Shown: positions 13,400 through 13,667 of the stretch, piece by piece
How positions within the stretch are numbered: position 1 is the stretch's first letter
Layout: each line of letters opens with the position of its first letter
Assembly (NCBI GenBank): GCA_015490675.1
Contig: WFXI01000251.1
Span: 1 to 13,667, forward strand
Length of the DNA: 13,667 bases
Reading direction: 5' to 3'
DNA from: Hydrogenothermaceae bacterium
Lineage (GTDB): Bacteria; Aquificota; Aquificia; Aquificales; Hydrogenothermaceae
The notes under the pieces: model-generated
The model's input: only the letters and a program-made list of their open reading frames with translations
The model's database searches: none
Told to the model about the DNA's origin: nothing
Position numbers and translations under genes: made by a program

Positions 13400-13667
13400 T
13401 CGCTAATGTTAGATTAACAAACTTAAAAAACTGTAAATCCTCAGATACATACAGAACACCCCTATTATAAATTCTGATTTTAGCATAAAATTTTTTGTTT
13501 TTTTCCTTTTTCTTTCTTATGATGGGCTATTACTAAGAATAGTTATTATTAAATAGTGGATTTTTATAAAAAATTACCTTTTTAAAATAGACTACTCCCT
13601 TTAATTCTTTATTTGACTTATAGCTTATTTAAAAAAGATGATTAAATATATTTATCCTTGCTATCTA
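13400..13667. other. Gene-free A+T-rich stretch
   Basis: No credible coding frame is found here on either strand up to the right edge. A 25-codon minus ORF at 13409-13486 lacks a ribosome site and is rejected. The stretch holds a long T-rich run (13489-13518), a short inverted repeat TGTTA-gat-TAACA (13407-13419), and a segment near 13531-13552 resembling one at 4971-4992 upstream of the thioredoxin gene. It may contain the start or end of an unseen neighbouring gene's control region. Confidence 0.5.

Noticed and set aside
13409..13486. 25-codon minus-strand ORF upstream of the large gene
   Set aside because: ATG at 13486 has no ribosome site and the peptide has no clear membrane or domain pattern; it lies upstream of the mapped promoter.
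1..13667. tRNA, rRNA, riboswitch, CRISPR array, insertion sequence
   Set aside because: Gaps between genes are short, A+T-rich and show no clover-leaf, spaced identical repeats, conserved riboswitch core or transposase frame.

Overview
The window is an A+T-rich, Lys/Glu/Ile-rich bacterial chromosome segment. It encodes outer-membrane and lipid A functions (a Skp/OmpH chaperone and LpxD), so the host is diderm. Base composition, the mix of central-carbon genes, and a fumarate reductase/succinate dehydrogenase iron-sulfur subunit with an extra cluster cysteine suggest a thermophilic Aquificota member, perhaps of the Hydrogenothermaceae/Sulfurihydrogenibium kind. That placement is an inference from gene style, not a database match. 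I see no rRNA, tRNA, CRISPR array, transposase or phage gene.

Layout. (1) 1-719, minus: 5' two thirds of a glyceraldehyde-3-phosphate dehydrogenase gene, running off the left edge. (2) 791-3639, plus: a tight run of nicotinate phosphoribosyltransferase, ompH/skp and lpxD. (3) 3628-4960, minus: a periplasmic TlpA/ResA-like thioredoxin followed by ccdA, a reductant-export pair. The ccdA 3' end overlaps that of lpxD, and its best terminator lies inside the lpxD coding sequence. (4) 4961-5116: a divergent control region with a perfect 19-bp palindrome on the -35 of the thioredoxin promoter. (5) 5117-7807, plus: acetyl-CoA synthetase and a TTG-started succinate dehydrogenase/fumarate reductase iron-sulfur subunit with a Gly/Phe tail. 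(6) 7804-10063, minus: dGTPase-type HD phosphohydrolase, an unlisted 33-codon membrane microprotein, and a PerM/AI-2E family membrane protein. (7) 10148-13279, minus: a 1043-residue exported protein of unknown function with a propeller-like C-terminal part and a Cys/membrane/Arg tail. It has its own consensus promoter preceded by repeated TATAAGATT cores. (8) 13295-13667: that promoter and otherwise no gene.

How the parts fit. Gap, Acs and SdhB/FrdB are central carbon metabolism. OmpH and LpxD build the envelope. The thioredoxin/CcdA pair moves electrons to periplasmic disulfides. The most novel items are the 33-residue microprotein beside perM, the large tail-anchored exported protein with its repeat-bearing promoter, the palindromic operator at 5022-5040, and the terminator embedded antisense in lpxD.
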